DNA from: Trichosphaerium sp. ATCC 40318
Lineage: Eukaryota > Discosea > Flabellinia > Trichosidae
DNA: 64,000 nucleotides
Assembly: GCA_038496445.1 (NCBI GenBank)
Contig: JALMLS010000138.1
Coordinates: 248,001 to 312,000 of the forward strand
Direction of reading: 5' to 3'
The notes under the pieces: model-generated
Told to the model about the DNA's origin: nothing
The model's input: only the letters and a program-made list of their open reading frames with translations
Databases searched by the model: none
Program-made: the position numbers and the translations under genes
In this document: piece after piece, positions 11,366 to 22,297 of the stretch
Layout: every line of letters begins with the position of its first letter
Position numbering within the stretch: position 1 is the first letter of the stretch

Positions 11366-12255
11366 GAGAGTCGCTTTCTGTGGTTTGTTTGTGTTAAAAA
11401 AATTGAAAAAGAAAAGGTACAAAAAATTGTGTTTGTCCACGATTAAATGTGCGTTACTAGCGCTCAGTTCTAACCTCGAGGTATTTCGAGTTACATACGA
11501 GTACTATACATATGGGGTAGCAAGGGAAAATATACGTGGAGAGGACGCAAGCGAATTACAGAAAACTAAAATATTTTGGTTTGGAGAATTGTGACATTGG
11601 GTATTTTGTTCTCGCTTTATATCCTTGTAGTTTGGAAGGTTAGACGCATTCAAATATTTTGTCTTGACAAAATAATCGCTTTCTATTGAGTACACTGACG
11701 TGTAACGCGAAAATAATAAACAACAGGATGGAGAGCAAAGAATGAAGTTATCGAAAGTCGTGTTTGTCTCTAAAAAAGATTTACGCCACACAAAGGGTTA
11801 GAGACATACTAGATGTCTTTCTCACACGCCTGATGCTGCTTAAAAGCTTATTAAACACAATGCTAAGATGCTGTCAAGTGGGTACAAGCAACCTAATCAT
11901 GTTCTACCTAACCATCTCACAAAATAAACGTCACGTTGTGGAAAACGTGACTTCAGGTACTTTTTCCAGTTGGCTCTATTATCCAGCATTTGCACTGAAG
12001 AAAACGCTAACACATAGGTCCGGAACGTGGCTAACTAGAGTGCTCCAAATCAACTCATTATTTGACTTTATTTATTACAGTGGGTACTGCAAATAACTTC
12101 CATTTAGGATACTAAAGTGGCTACAATAGCGTATAACTATAGTTCAATAATCCTCATAACCATTCAAGGGTGATTTGACAAACGAGGTTTGATTGATTTT
12201 TGCTTCCTATTTTCCGTTTTTCATACGAAGTGTATTTGATTCCTGTTCACCTCTT
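11366..12255. other. Intergenic region, no gene seen
   Basis: Upstream region of the minus-strand carbohydrate-binding gene. Several short ORFs on both strands lack coding character. No RNA gene recognised. Confidence 0.4.
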
Positions 12256-12390
12256 ATGGCCTTTTCACCAGCAAACCCTACTATGTACCCAATTGTTACT
12301 TCTGCTCCTACTGAAGATAAAGTATGGTTTGCTGTTCTTATTATTATGGCTGCTGTTGTTGGTACGCGTCTATTTATCAAAAGATATTGA
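12256..12390 (+). CDS. 44-residue tail-anchored membrane microprotein
   Basis: Single exon from ATG 12256 to TGA 12388-12390. The first 20 residues are Pro/Ser/Thr-rich (MAFSPANPTMYPIVTSAP), then TEDK, then one hydrophobic helix (VWFAVLIIMAAVVGTRLF) and a basic end IKRY. The layout is that of small tail-anchored ER or mitochondrial proteins. I do not recognise the family. The start was chosen because the upstream in-frame extension has no ATG. Small size makes chance possible, but the helix plus basic tail is a coherent design. Confidence 0.45.
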   Translation: MAFSPANPTMYPIVTSAPTEDKVWFAVLIIMAAVVGTRLFIKRY

Positions 12391-13105
12391 TTTCCTCTTT
12401 GCAACGAGTTGATTTCTTCTAATTACACGACGAAACACGTAACGTTACAAATCAAATATAATTTTTTTACGAACTTGGAGATCGCACTAAGGCTCCTCTT
12501 TACGTGGAGTGGCACAGGTTTTTTAAAAGCGATTTTCAGTTGGAGAAACAACTTTCTCAAAATTTTGATAAATATCACTCAAACAATATATGTCTAGACG
12601 TGTAAACGCTGACCCATTGCATAGGAACTAGCTGTTTTGTGTTTTTCATCTTTAGTTGTTACATGATGAGAAGATCTCAACCCGCAGCAGGTACGTGGAT
12701 AGGCATCTTTTGATTGAGTACTAATACAATTGTCTTGGTAGATGTAGTCAATAGCGATAACATAGATGTCGAACTTGGTGATACACGTATTACAGGTGTG
12801 CACCAATATAAGAGGTGAACGATATGGATGATGTGATATAACTGCTTGATGTAAATAATCTAACATAAATACATCTTCGTTGTCTTTATCTTTTTACGTC
12901 TTATTGTATTCACGTGACTATTTTTACCGTTAAAAAAGTGTTGATACTGAGCCACGTTTCCTTTGGTTGCTAGTCTGATAACAACATACATAGAAAGGTA
13001 ACGTACAGTTGTACATACTGTTGTAGCCTTATTGTGCACTAAGTACGAACGGTTCTTTAAGGGTTCCTTAAGTCGCTTTATCAGTTGAACTAAACAAGGA
13101 AAACA
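12391..13105. other. Intergenic region, no gene seen
   Basis: No supported gene. An open minus-strand stretch at 12594-12866 has poor codon character. Contains a TTCACGTGA palindrome near 12911. Confidence 0.4.
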
Positions 13106-14437
13106 ATGGCTGAGCAAAAGGAATACGTTACGAAGATAAAGGATATCACCGGTAACCAGAGTGTCAATGAACAAGCCAAGACATTTTTAAGGGCATTCGT
13201 TGGCGAGTTTCAGGGAAAGTACGCAGTATATTGTATTACATGTTGTTTCTTAGTGACTTGTAAGGTTTGAAGTGATTTTGGACTTGGCTGAAGAGTTCAA
13301 GAAGTTTGTTCCGGTACCATTGTGTACGTTTCGCTTTATATTACTCACCATAGTCGTCATAGGAAGACCAAAAAGGAAGCAAGATCCAAGGTACGATAAA
13401 CAGAAAAAAACTTCTCAAAGCCTTTTTATTTCCTTCTTGACGCCGTTAACGCCTTTGTAGAGCTTCCTGAGTTTGATGCACATCGTTTCTTGGAGGTTAG
13501 GCGTTTAAGTATTTACTGTTGGTTCTAAATATATTTCAGACACGTGGTGAGACCAAAACTGTCAAACAAATGCGTGAAGGTGAGAAAAAAAAAAAGCGTT
13601 ACTTTTGGTTGTTAACTCGTTTCTTTAGCTCTATACGAGATAGACTTGGATAAAAACACTAAAGTAGCGTTTATTGGTACGTCAAGAGAAGAAAATAAAA
13701 TAAACCGTTTGATCGCACGTGCGTTTAACCGTTATTTAGAGTACCTCATGTTCAAGTTTAGCAAAACCTTGAAGGATTTGTTCACTGGTTCGTTCACTGC
13801 GTTTTTTCATCTATCTTAACCTGTTAGCAAAACCTAATGCCGCTCTATTGGCTAAGCTTGAGAAAGCTATTGATCAATACTTGGCTGTATTCGAAGAGAA
13901 GAAACAACGTGCAGAGAAAATGGCTGAGCTAGAACGTGTAAGAAACGTTAATGTTTAAGCGAAGACTGACACTCAAGTAGAAAGCCAACGCTGGTGATAA
14001 CAAAGCTAGAGCGGAGCTCAGACGTCTGCAAATGGTAATTTTTAGTATGTACATACTTTTGTTCTAACTTACAACAGCACGATCCAGCCAAAGACGCACA
14101 GAATGAAATGTACGCACTTAGCAGTTTTTACTTTAGTTAATTTTATTTTAGGCAAGCTCTTCAAGCGAAACTTGCTGCTAAACGCGCTCTCAAGAACCCA
14201 GGAGATGCAGACGCTGAGGTACCAGTATATAGAGTATCTTAATAACTAATAGTGTACAACAAAAGGCTTTCAAAGAGGAACAAAAGCGTGTCGCTGAAGA
14301 AAAAAGGAAAAAAGAACAAGAGGAGAAGAAAAAAGCTGAAGATAGTCGCGCAAGACTCAAGGTAACCAAAAACAGAAAAACATTATTTATTTATGTACTA
14401 ATTTCGGTTTTAGGCACGTGCTGCACTATGGAGCTAA
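13106..14437 (+). CDS. EF-hand protein with C-terminal charged coiled coil (CBP40/LAV-like)
   Basis: About 13 exons, several under 60 nt. It starts MAEQKEYVTKIKDITG and continues through AFVGEFQGKFEVILDLAEEFKK, the region that precedes EF-hands in the slime-mould plasmodial calcium-binding proteins. One clear EF-hand loop follows: DLDKNTKVAFIE (Asp1, Asp3, Asn5, Glu12) flanked by YEI and YLMFKF. The C-terminal third is Lys/Glu/Ala-rich (AEEKRKKEQEEKKKAED), a probable single long coiled coil, ending ARAALWS. It is expected to be a cytosolic calcium-responsive, possibly cytoskeletal, protein. The similarity to Physarum CBP40-type proteins is from memory of their pattern and is moderate; the EF-hand is firm. 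Confidence 0.75.
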
Positions 14438-15179
14438 ACTTAATCGTGAAATCATGGAAAATAAGCCAGAAATTAGTGTACCACGGTCAGTAATAAAACA
14501 ACGCTCATTTTTCTTCATTACTCTTTTGTGTTTGTACTATACTTGTGAAATTTCAAACATTTTTAAGCTCTGCCTCCACTTGTACAAGACGCCTCGGTTT
14601 ACAAAGTGTTCTTTCAAGATTCATGAGGAATAAAACGTGGAAGTTATTCATTCAGAGAACTAGCTTTGATTATTCAAAGTAGTTCTTTCCAAAATCAAAT
14701 GCCACTGAGCAAATAATGGAGTTCGCACAAGAAGCAGTAGAGAAGCGACTATTTCAAGAAACTAACAATAACAATTTCGCTTGTTGTACTGTTAATTTTG
14801 AAAAAACGTGTTCACAAAAAAAAATTTATTTTGGCAATTCTCTTGTACATAGTCGCGTACAACATCTGCACGCTTATAAAGATTGCTCCGGTAAAGAAAC
14901 AATTGATTCAATTGTCACAAAGCTATCTTCCCACTATGTGAATCTCGCGCCCCAATGTTTACGAAGCAGAGTTTATTTAGTATGGGGAGTACATTTACGA
15001 TGGTTTAGAACCTTCTAAAGCAACACGTGGACCTTTTGTCAATGTCTAGAATAGAGTCGTACCAATTGAGATAGTTTTACCCTCAGGGCCCCGAAAATGC
15101 TTACACGCACCTGTGGACGTTGTTGTGGCGCAGTAGATGGCGGTAAAACGATAACACGTGGGAATCACATATTACTGGA
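14438..15179. other. Intergenic region, no supported gene
   Basis: A plus-strand open stretch at 14716-15018 could encode 100 residues but shows no domain, signal or splicing support. CACGTG occurs near 15027 and 15157. Confidence 0.35.
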
Positions 15180-15293
15180 TTGGCCTTCTGTGTCCATAAT
15201 ATCTACTTGCCCGCACGTGTAGCAACTCGCCTTGTACCCAAGCTAAGTTTTACAATAGTAGGACAACTTGTACTTGAAACAGACGTAATAACT

Positions 15294-16337
15294 ATGCTTT
15301 CTACCTCAAAAAGTTGTGTAATTGACCGCAATACTTGTACAATATTTCAGCTACCGCCAGAGATATTAGCGCACATCTTGCGTCATATAACAAAATCACG
15401 CTTTGCTGCTTGTCAAACCTGTCGTTTACTTGCTTCTATTGTTCATGATATTATTGGATACCATGCTATTATGATTAGAACGTTAGCTCAAGCAAAATCA
15501 GCAGTAAAACATATTGGTATCCTGAAACACACGAAAATCACCCTTGGATCAGTCTTTACTGGTGTTCTTAATATGAAACTCACAGGCACTTCAATAGCCG
15601 ATGAAGGGATCAAAGCACTTGCTGGAGTCCGTACTGTTTACCTGAATTACACCGAAGTAACTGACGAAGGTGTTAAAGCACTTGCTGGCGTTCATACTAT
15701 TCACCTATGTAAGACTAAAGTAACTGATGAAGGGGTTAAAGCGCTTGCCGGAGTTCATACTATTAGCCTCAATTACACCAATGTAACAGATGAAGGTGTC
15801 AAGGCACTTGCTGGTGCTCATGCTATTTACCTTACTCACACTTCAGTAACTGACGAAGGAGTTAAAGCACTTAGAGGAGCTCATACTGTCAGTCTCAGTT
15901 TCTGTTCAATAACAGATGAAGGTGTCAAGGCACTTGCTGGTGCTCATGCTATTTACCTTACTCACACTTCAGTAACCGATGAAGGAGTTAAAGCACTTAA
16001 AGGAGCTCATACTATTCACCTTAGCTATACTGCTGTAAGTGATGAAGGTGTTAAAGCGCTTGCTGGAGTCCACAATATTGACCTTAGCTATACTTCAGTA
16101 GCTGACGAAGGGGTTAAAGCACTTGCTGGTGTTCATACTATTTTCCTCTGCAATACTTTTATTACTGATAAAGGAGTCAAAGCACTTGCTGGTGTTCATA
16201 CTATTTACCTTGATAGCACTTCAGTAACTGATGAGGGCATAATAGCACTGAAGGGCGCATACCATATTGGCGCTAGTCATACCCAAGTTACTCATGAAGG
16301 GAAAAGAGCTTTAAAGGGCACTTCAGTGATTGTTTAA
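15294..16337 (+). CDS. F-box protein with eleven 21-residue leucine-rich repeats
   Basis: Single exon, 347 residues. An F-box-like motif (LPPEILAHILRHITKS, then AACQTCRLLASIVHD) near residues 20-55 would bind SKP1. From about residue 100 there are 11 full repeats plus a partial one of consensus VTDEGVKALAGVHTIxLxxT, 21 residues each, an LRR of the short 'ribbon' type. Such proteins usually act as substrate adaptors of SCF ubiquitin ligases. Repeats 4 and 6 are identical at protein level and nearly identical in DNA (15789 and 15915, 126 bases apart), a sign of recent unit duplication. The open frame extends upstream to 15180 but without an ATG, so 15294 is the first Met. It lacks introns, unlike most neighbours. 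Confidence 0.8.
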   Translation: MLSTSKSCVIDRNTCTIFQLPPEILAHILRHITKSRFAACQTCRLLASIVHDIIGYHAIMIRTLAQAKSAVKHIGILKHTKITLGSVFTGVLNMKLTGTSIADEGIKALAGVRTVYLNYTEVTDEGVKALAGVHTIHLCKTKVTDEGVKALAGVHTISLNYTNVTDEGVKALAGAHAIYLTHTSVTDEGVKALRGAHTVSLSFCSITDEGVKALAGAHAIYLTHTSVTDEGVKALKGAHTIHLSYTAVSDEGVKALAGVHNIDLSYTSVADEGVKALAGVHTIFLCNTFITDKGVKALAGVHTIYLDSTSVTDEGIIALKGAYHIGASHTQVTHEGKRALKGTSVIV

Positions 16338-17232
16338 GAGCAGTACATTTACAAAAATAAAGCTATCTTTCTAACCAGTCAAGTTTATTAGACAAATTTA
16401 TTCTTCACATGAATGTACAACTTTAACCGGAAATGCTGTCAAGTGCCCATATTATTTACGTCTTTGTCGGACAGGCTAAGCAATACCAATAATTTAATGT
16501 TGCTAACTAAAATTGAATGGAAATTTGTGTTGATGGTTGTTTTATAACACAAGTGACAAAGCATGCTGCTTATGTTGTAAGCAGGAGTCTGTTTTGACTC
16601 CCTTAATGGATACCATAACCTGGAATTATATTCTCACAATGCCAGTTACACATGCAACCACCAACACAAACATCTCGAAAAAACTGTATTCTTGATGGCA
16701 AAACAATAGTTACTAGTGATAGTAATTAGCCTCTTGGAAGCTTGAGATTTTGAAGGCGTAATTGTAGGCTCAACAGTAGATGCAGCATTTTGTATTGCGG
16801 TTAGCCTGGTTGTTTTTGTCCCATAACTACAACACAAGTCATGTTGTGGTGTTGTAATTTCGTACTGAGCATTGTTTCATTGAACAGAGAAAAAGGGAAA
16901 AGAACGTTAGCATCTTTGATGTTTTTTTTGTTGTTTAGATGGACACTTTTTATGAGCAACTGTAGGAGTAAGCAAGACTGGTTTGGAGGAAGAAAAACAT
17001 CTCAGTGGCTCTATTTGTGCTTGCCAGTATCGGGAAATCTAAGTTGTGAGGTTGGTCAGCAAGTTCCTCAAACGCCTGGAATTCGTGAGAATATACATAA
17101 AAAAAGCCGAAGAAAAGAACACTCATGAAAGTACTAACGTAAACCTACTGCCATTTAAAAAGCAACTATGGTCAAAGAAAGTACGACATAATAGTTGATT
17201 CAAACAAAAAAACCAAACTATTCGCACGTGAC
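16338..17232. other. Intergenic region, no supported gene
   Basis: Two open stretches (16646-16837 minus, 16841-17128 plus) lack recognisable features. A segment near 16985-17090 resembles one near 20803-20935 (GGAGGAAGA...AGTGGCT, then a shared AAACGCCTG), possibly an old dispersed repeat. Confidence 0.35.
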
Positions 17233-18358
17233 ATGACAATTTGTACAGCTTGGATTTTAGTAGCGTTAGTACTCCCTATCATCGCAGAGCCTCTACAAAT
17301 GCATTTCTTTTCAGATGAATTAGTGACACCAGGAGGAATGGCTGCTACATCGTACAAATAACAGCGTAACCGTCACGCTCATATACTTACTGTTTGTAAA
17401 GATACACTTGGCCTGCAAACGAAACCGGATATGACAACATCAATTACCTCGTTAACGTACAGCACGACCCTGGGAAAGATTCTGGTACGCACAAAAGATA
17501 CCAGCATACCGCCTCGTACTAATAACGTTAAACTTAGCTTATTTTTGGGCTAGTCAGTTTTGGTGCGTTGGAGACGCCTCTTAGCGCCTTTTTTGCGTGC
17601 TTAAAGTAAACTCGTGAGGTTATTTAGGATGCTAAATGGAAACGGCGGTTATATGGGTATCCAAACTCAAGGGAGCATGAACGGCAAAGATGTGCGCCAA
17701 AATCTGTTTTCGACTTTAATCACGTGCTAATAAATGTTATGTTTAGATTGGGAAAATGGCTTTGTTTTCTATTTGGGACTCTTTGGATGCTACTTCAGGA
17801 CAAGGAAGTGAATGTCAAAAATTTGGAGGCGAAGGTGTAGGTTGGAGTTGCAGAAGAAAACTCGAATGGTATGAAACATAAATCTCTTTTTATGTTCCTT
17901 CTTTATTCTCTTAGGGTTGTAAACACAACGTACACCTTGTACATTAAACAAAACGGACCTTCAAAATGGTTGGGAGGTGTACTTGATAGCCAAGGTAACC
18001 ATAGCCTCAGTTTGTGATATTACTGATTCTTGAAGGTAACGACATGGTTCTTGGTACTATCACTGTACCTTCATCTTGGGGAAGACTAAAAACGACAACG
18101 AATGTATTTACAGAGTACTTTTTATCTATCTCTAGCTGCGACGCAGTACCTTTAGCACATGTGATGTTTCCTAAGCCAAGCGCCAATGGTACTTCCAATT
18201 GAAAAAAAAAAACCACAACTTTTCTTATTGTCTTTGCTTCAGAAGGTACAGTGCATCCAATCAATGCCTCTCCTCATCCATACGGAAACTGTGCATCATA
18301 TGCTAAGGCTTATTGTTCTTCAAATTTGGTTTGTCAGCATGTAACAGGCACACAATAA
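17233..18358 (+). CDS. Secreted DUF3472-like protein
   Basis: Eight exons (17233-17351, 17402-17484, 17538-17562, 17628-17691, 17747-17868, 17915-17994, 18036-18188, 18243-18358) sum to 762 nt, 253 residues, with every phase matching. The N-terminus MTICTAWILVALVLPIIA is a signal peptide. The body has the hallmarks of the DUF3472 family: YFWASQFW, NGGYMGIQT, KMALFSIWDS, FGGEGVGW and TYTLYIKQ. The C-terminal third adds several cysteines (CASYAKAYCSSNLVC). The family is secreted in bacteria and fungi and is thought to be carbohydrate-associated, but no activity is established. Exon 3 is only 25 nt. Confidence 0.8.
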
Positions 18359-18654
18359 ACGATATAATGGAGTATTCCACCTTCATGTGGATTTTGGTTT
18401 CTTCTTTTGTTGCATTTAAAGTACATAGCAATGACCCATCCTCACTAAATCACGCGTAAAATAACAGTGATATAATGCAACTGGTTTAGTTAAGACAATC
18501 CAACTTCATCAGTACTAGACACTTACGTTAGCACGAAGAGGAATGATCCGTTCCACTATGTCAATTTGTTTAAACAGATTTCAGTGAAATGTCAACTTAA
18601 GATACAAACGTACAAGCTAAAAGGTAACAAACGCAACCTCCCACATCAATTACA

Positions 18655-19647
18655 ATGAACCAGTGTAATATTATCGTCCTCGGACCTATAGGAGTTGGAA
18701 AATCAGTAACTACAATACAATTCGTTCAAGGGGTATTCTTAGACGATTACGACCCAACTATAGAAGATTCGTAAGCACTAAGCGTTTTTTAACGTTAAAA
18801 TGTTAGAAAAGAGTTTAAACGACACCAATCGCTCACTCACGCATTAAGATATCGTAAACAGGCCAATATAGATGATGAAACGGTACTACTTGATATTCTT
18901 GATTCAGCGGGACAAGAGGAGTTTGCTAGAATGCGTGATGCGGTAAATAACGCTGTTTATTACTATAAACAGTACAATAACCAGTTTTTAGTATATTTGG
19001 CAAGGTCAAGGCTTTATTTTAATGTACAGCACTACAGATCGACTTTCGTTTGAAGAGATGCCAACATATTTTGAGACTGTATACAGGTAAACGAAAAGAG
19101 GTCATAAAAAAAGGTGTTTTGAAAAAATCAACGAAGCGTAGGTGTCAGACACTGTGTCAGACACTGTAGTTCAATGTCAGCCTACTAGAAATATTAGAGG
19201 TCTACCAACAACAAAAAAATCAGTGTTTAGACTCAACCTAATTATGTTATAACTTGCTAACTTGCAACTTCATTTGAAACTTTTTTCTTAATTTATTCCA
19301 GTTTCTTATCAATGTAAAAAAATACTATCATAGTTGTTCGTTGAGTTTTACATCTGCTATGCTTGATAAGCTTGTTTTGTGCTAAATCTTTGTATTACAG
19401 GGTCAAAGATGTAGACAGATTTCCTATTTGTCTAGTTGGCAACAAAGTTGACTTAGAAGAAGATAGACAAGTAACAACAGATGAAGGAAAGGAACTTGCA
19501 AAAAAGCATGAATGCGTATTTTTTGAGTCATCTGCAAAAACACGTGTCAATGTAGATGAACTTTTTTATGAAACTGTAAGAGAAATACGTAAATATATTA
19601 ACAAACATACCACAAAAAGAAAGCAGCGTGGCTGTATTGTAATGTAA
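18655..19647 (+). CDS. Ras-family small GTPase with G12-position substitution
   Basis: Four exons (18655-18770, 18849-18942, 18992-19086, 19401-19647), 183 residues. Motifs: P-loop GPIGVGKS, switch [13 protein letters not shown], switch [14 protein letters not shown], and ESSAK. The tail is Lys/Arg-rich (HTTKRKQRG) and ends in the CaaX box CIVM. It is a canonical plasma-membrane Ras by everything except the P-loop: Ras family VGAGGVGKS is LGPIGVGKS here, so Ala11 is Pro and Gly12 is Ile. Any side chain at position 12 normally blocks GAP-assisted hydrolysis. Gln61 and Thr35 are retained. The last intron is about 314 nt, long for this genome. Extending exon 2 upstream was rejected because the shorter form restores the invariant DSYRKQ. 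Confidence 0.9.
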
Positions 19648-20048
19648 TGATAAAAAACCTAATTTAGAAGTTGACTGCACGTGTTACATAAATTGAATCG
19701 GCAAAGAGGAAATTTCCAAAGCTGTACCTTGTGCTGTACTTTATTTTGATTTATGTAGCGCAAGCGCTCGAATAAAGTAAAACATGGTCAAATAAATCAA
19801 ACAATTGTTTCTGTAAAACATTGACAACATCTCGACATCACTTCAAACCTTAGCAGGAAAAAAACTGAAAAAAAAATGGTTAGCGCCCGCTTTAATTGGA
19901 CTGGTTTGTTTTAAATTCGCTTCCACAGGCGTCTATGTATCATTTTGTATCTGGAAAGAAAGGAACGAAGTTCTTTGAAGGTGAAGAATATGTACCTCCT
20001 GGCGTACGCTGATTTTAATCAATTCATACTTACCGTTGAGTATAGAAG
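19648..20048. other. Short intergenic region with a possible upstream exon
   Basis: Mostly non-coding. An open stretch at 19934-20004 (MYHFVSGKKGTKFFEGEEY) ends in a plausible donor and could be a 5' exon of the MoaD-like gene, adding about 24 residues. Support is weak. Confidence 0.3.
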
Positions 20049-20347
20049 ATGAGAGTGAGCTGCCTGTTCTTTCGTGAGGCACGAAAGGTACTCGGTACAG
20101 ATGAATTAATAATAGAAGTGCCCATCAAGGTACATACTGAGGTAAATAGCAAGTGTAAGGCTGATAACCTATGCTTTAGACAACAAACGTTGAATTTAAA
20201 CAAATATTATCTGAACGTTACCCAAAACTTTCTACAATACTTGAAACAGGCATTGTAGCTGTAGGGAACGGTTTAAACAGATTCTTGACTACAATCAAAC
20301 CAGGTGATGTTGTAGGTCTTATGGAGAATACACAAATGAGAGATTAA
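20049..20347 (+). CDS. MoaD/ThiS-superfamily (ubiquitin-like) protein without C-terminal Gly-Gly
   Basis: Two exons (20049-20141 and 20180-20347) give 86 residues. The start MRVSCLFFREARKVLGTDEL matches the first strand and helix of molybdopterin synthase small subunits, followed by IIEVP, then ILSERYPKLSTIL and GIVAVG, and the late strand motif KPGDVVGLM. This is the MoaD/ThiS beta-grasp layout and length. Functional MoaD and ThiS proteins end in Gly-Gly, which is adenylated and thiocarboxylated; here the protein ends ENTQMRD. Either the gene is not a sulfur carrier, or a further exon or error hides the true end. Fold assignment is good; function is open. Upstream exon choice is uncertain. 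Confidence 0.6.
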
Positions 20348-20984
20348 ACAATGTCACGTGTCACAATTTAAAAATTAATGCTTTCTTTCCTTTACTAAGA
20401 TTTACATCACCATCAATGCCATTAGCGTGAACAACACTTGTTCACAACTTTTTAGACACCAAAATCAAACAAAAAGCAAAAAAAGCAATAAACTACAATA
20501 GTATGATAATGTTCGTTATCACTTTATAGTGCCACATTGTGGTAAAGTTATAAAAATACGCAAAATTTCTGCCCTACCTGTGTGAAATAACTAGTAGTAA
20601 TGTATTGGGGTTAAGTCACGTTGCTGATAGCATTACTGCCATTGAAAAGTTTGGTTTGTTTTGTGGGTAACATCCTAGGATATGCCTACAATAGTATAGT
20701 CTCATAAATGACCGTAACTTCCTGCATACTAGCTAAGTCACCTTTTCTTTATTTTATCTGTTAGAATAACCGTTGTGCCAGCTAGACAATAACTACGCGA
20801 TTGTTTGGGAGGAAGACAACGTATAAGTGGCTATCAATAGCGCACTGATGTTAGGTATATTTGTACATTAAAACACTACGGTTGAGTTTGAGTTCAGCCT
20901 CGGTCCCACGAATTCAAACGCCTGAATGCCAGACATATTCATCCATAATAGTAGTACTTACATACACTTTAGTTTCCTTAACAG
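20348..20984. other. Intergenic region, no gene seen
   Basis: No supported coding sequence. Contains TGTCACGTGTCAC near 20353 just after the MoaD-like stop. Confidence 0.4.
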
Positions 20985-21430
20985 TTTTACCCTTCTCTAG
21001 TACCATTGAGTGCTTTGATACCTTCTTTTAGTTATTGAAGTGCGATAAAGAGAAATAATATGAGTATTTTAACACCTTCATCAGTTACTTTGGTGCTACT
21101 GAGGTCAATAGTATGGGAGCCAGTAAGTGCTATAACGCCTTCATCAGTTGCTTCAGAAATATCAAGCAATAGTATGAACTCCTGCAAACTGCTTGACAAT
21201 GTTGTTATAGACATACAATCCAAGGCAGATTCTTAGTGTATTTCAGAACACCAACAGGTTTACAGCAGAGTTAACGTGTTAATCATAATAGCATGGTATC
21301 CAATAATGTCATGAACAATAGAAGCGAGTAAACGACGTGTTTGACAAGCCGCAAAGCGTGATTTTGTTGTTTGACGCAAGATGTGGGCTAATATCTCTGG
21401 CGTAGGTGTAGCAAACTTTTGCCCGTACTG
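20985..21430 (-). pseudogene. Decayed F-box/LRR gene copy
   Basis: The minus strand from 21430 downwards matches the F-box region of the gene at 15.3 kb almost base for base (CCAGAGATATTAGC, TCACGCTTTGC, GACATTATTGGATACCATGC), then becomes interrupted by stops and retains only about two 21-residue repeats (ATDEGVIALTGSHTI, VTDEGVK) of the original eleven. The promoter-proximal part lacks a clean start. It is a truncated relic. Confidence 0.75.
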
Positions 21431-21469
21431 TTAAGTGAGTTTTCTACACTTGACTTACGTGTCTAAACT

Positions 21470-21570
21470 CATAATTTACATTGACTCAACCACCTTTGAT
21501 AATGGAAAGATTGAACTATCAAGTTCTCCAAGACCTGCAATCACTTACTATCCTAAAGTGTAATTAATGT
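21470..21570 (+). pseudogene. Relic of the last exon of the 22.3-kb secreted-protein gene
   Basis: About 95 bases (CATTGACTCAACCACC... to TTAATAAAAAACTGCTTAC) match the end of exon 3 and the 3' untranslated region of the gene at 22298-23147 with a few mismatches. No other exon is nearby, so it is an isolated fragment left by duplication. Confidence 0.7.
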
Positions 21571-22297
21571 TAATAAAAAACTGCTTACAAAATAAATACT
21601 AAGTTACGATGTTACAAAGGATTTAAACTGTAAGGTTATCTTTGAAGCTATTGAAAGAGTGTCACACTCTCAGGGTCATAGACATACGCTAAGCACCATT
21701 TACTTGAACTGGTGACAACATGCGATACACCTACGCCGATACACATCCCGTTTAGAAGCGCACTAGACCATTAATAGTTAAATTAAGAAACACGTTTCAG
21801 ATTTTGAAGAAGGAGTTTTGAGAATAGAGAACAAAGATTATGTCTTCAATAGTATAATTCGTTGTGCAGTGCCCGCTGCCAAGGAATATGTAGGCAGTTT
21901 GAGTCTGAAAAGTCGCTGTGTAACGGAGATCCAGACGGGGGTTTTTTTGGAACAAGAGGTAGAGCTACCACAACGATAATATCCTAAGGCAGAAGTGAAG
22001 ATCCACGATTTACGGCACATACGCCCAAGTCGACACATCCAAATAAGGTATCTAAATCAGAAACTACTTTTGAATATGTTGGAAAGAGCCGCTGTGCTGC
22101 AATTGTATACATTGCAGTTCAGCAGTGCTTCGTAAACTTTTGGGAAATCAGTGAGTCTTCTACACTTGACTTACGTCTAAACTCATAAGGTTTTACAGAT
22201 AACAAGCACGTGCGCACATAGTAGGTCACTAATTAACTATCTTAACCTTGTATCTTCCTAATGGCTTGTAGAATACATATCAGCTACGAAAATAACA
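21571..22297. other. Intergenic region, no supported gene
   Basis: A minus-strand open stretch at 21838-22038 shows no domain. A repeated CTACACTTGACTTACGT motif occurs near 21448 and 22159, again suggesting local duplication. Confidence 0.35.
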
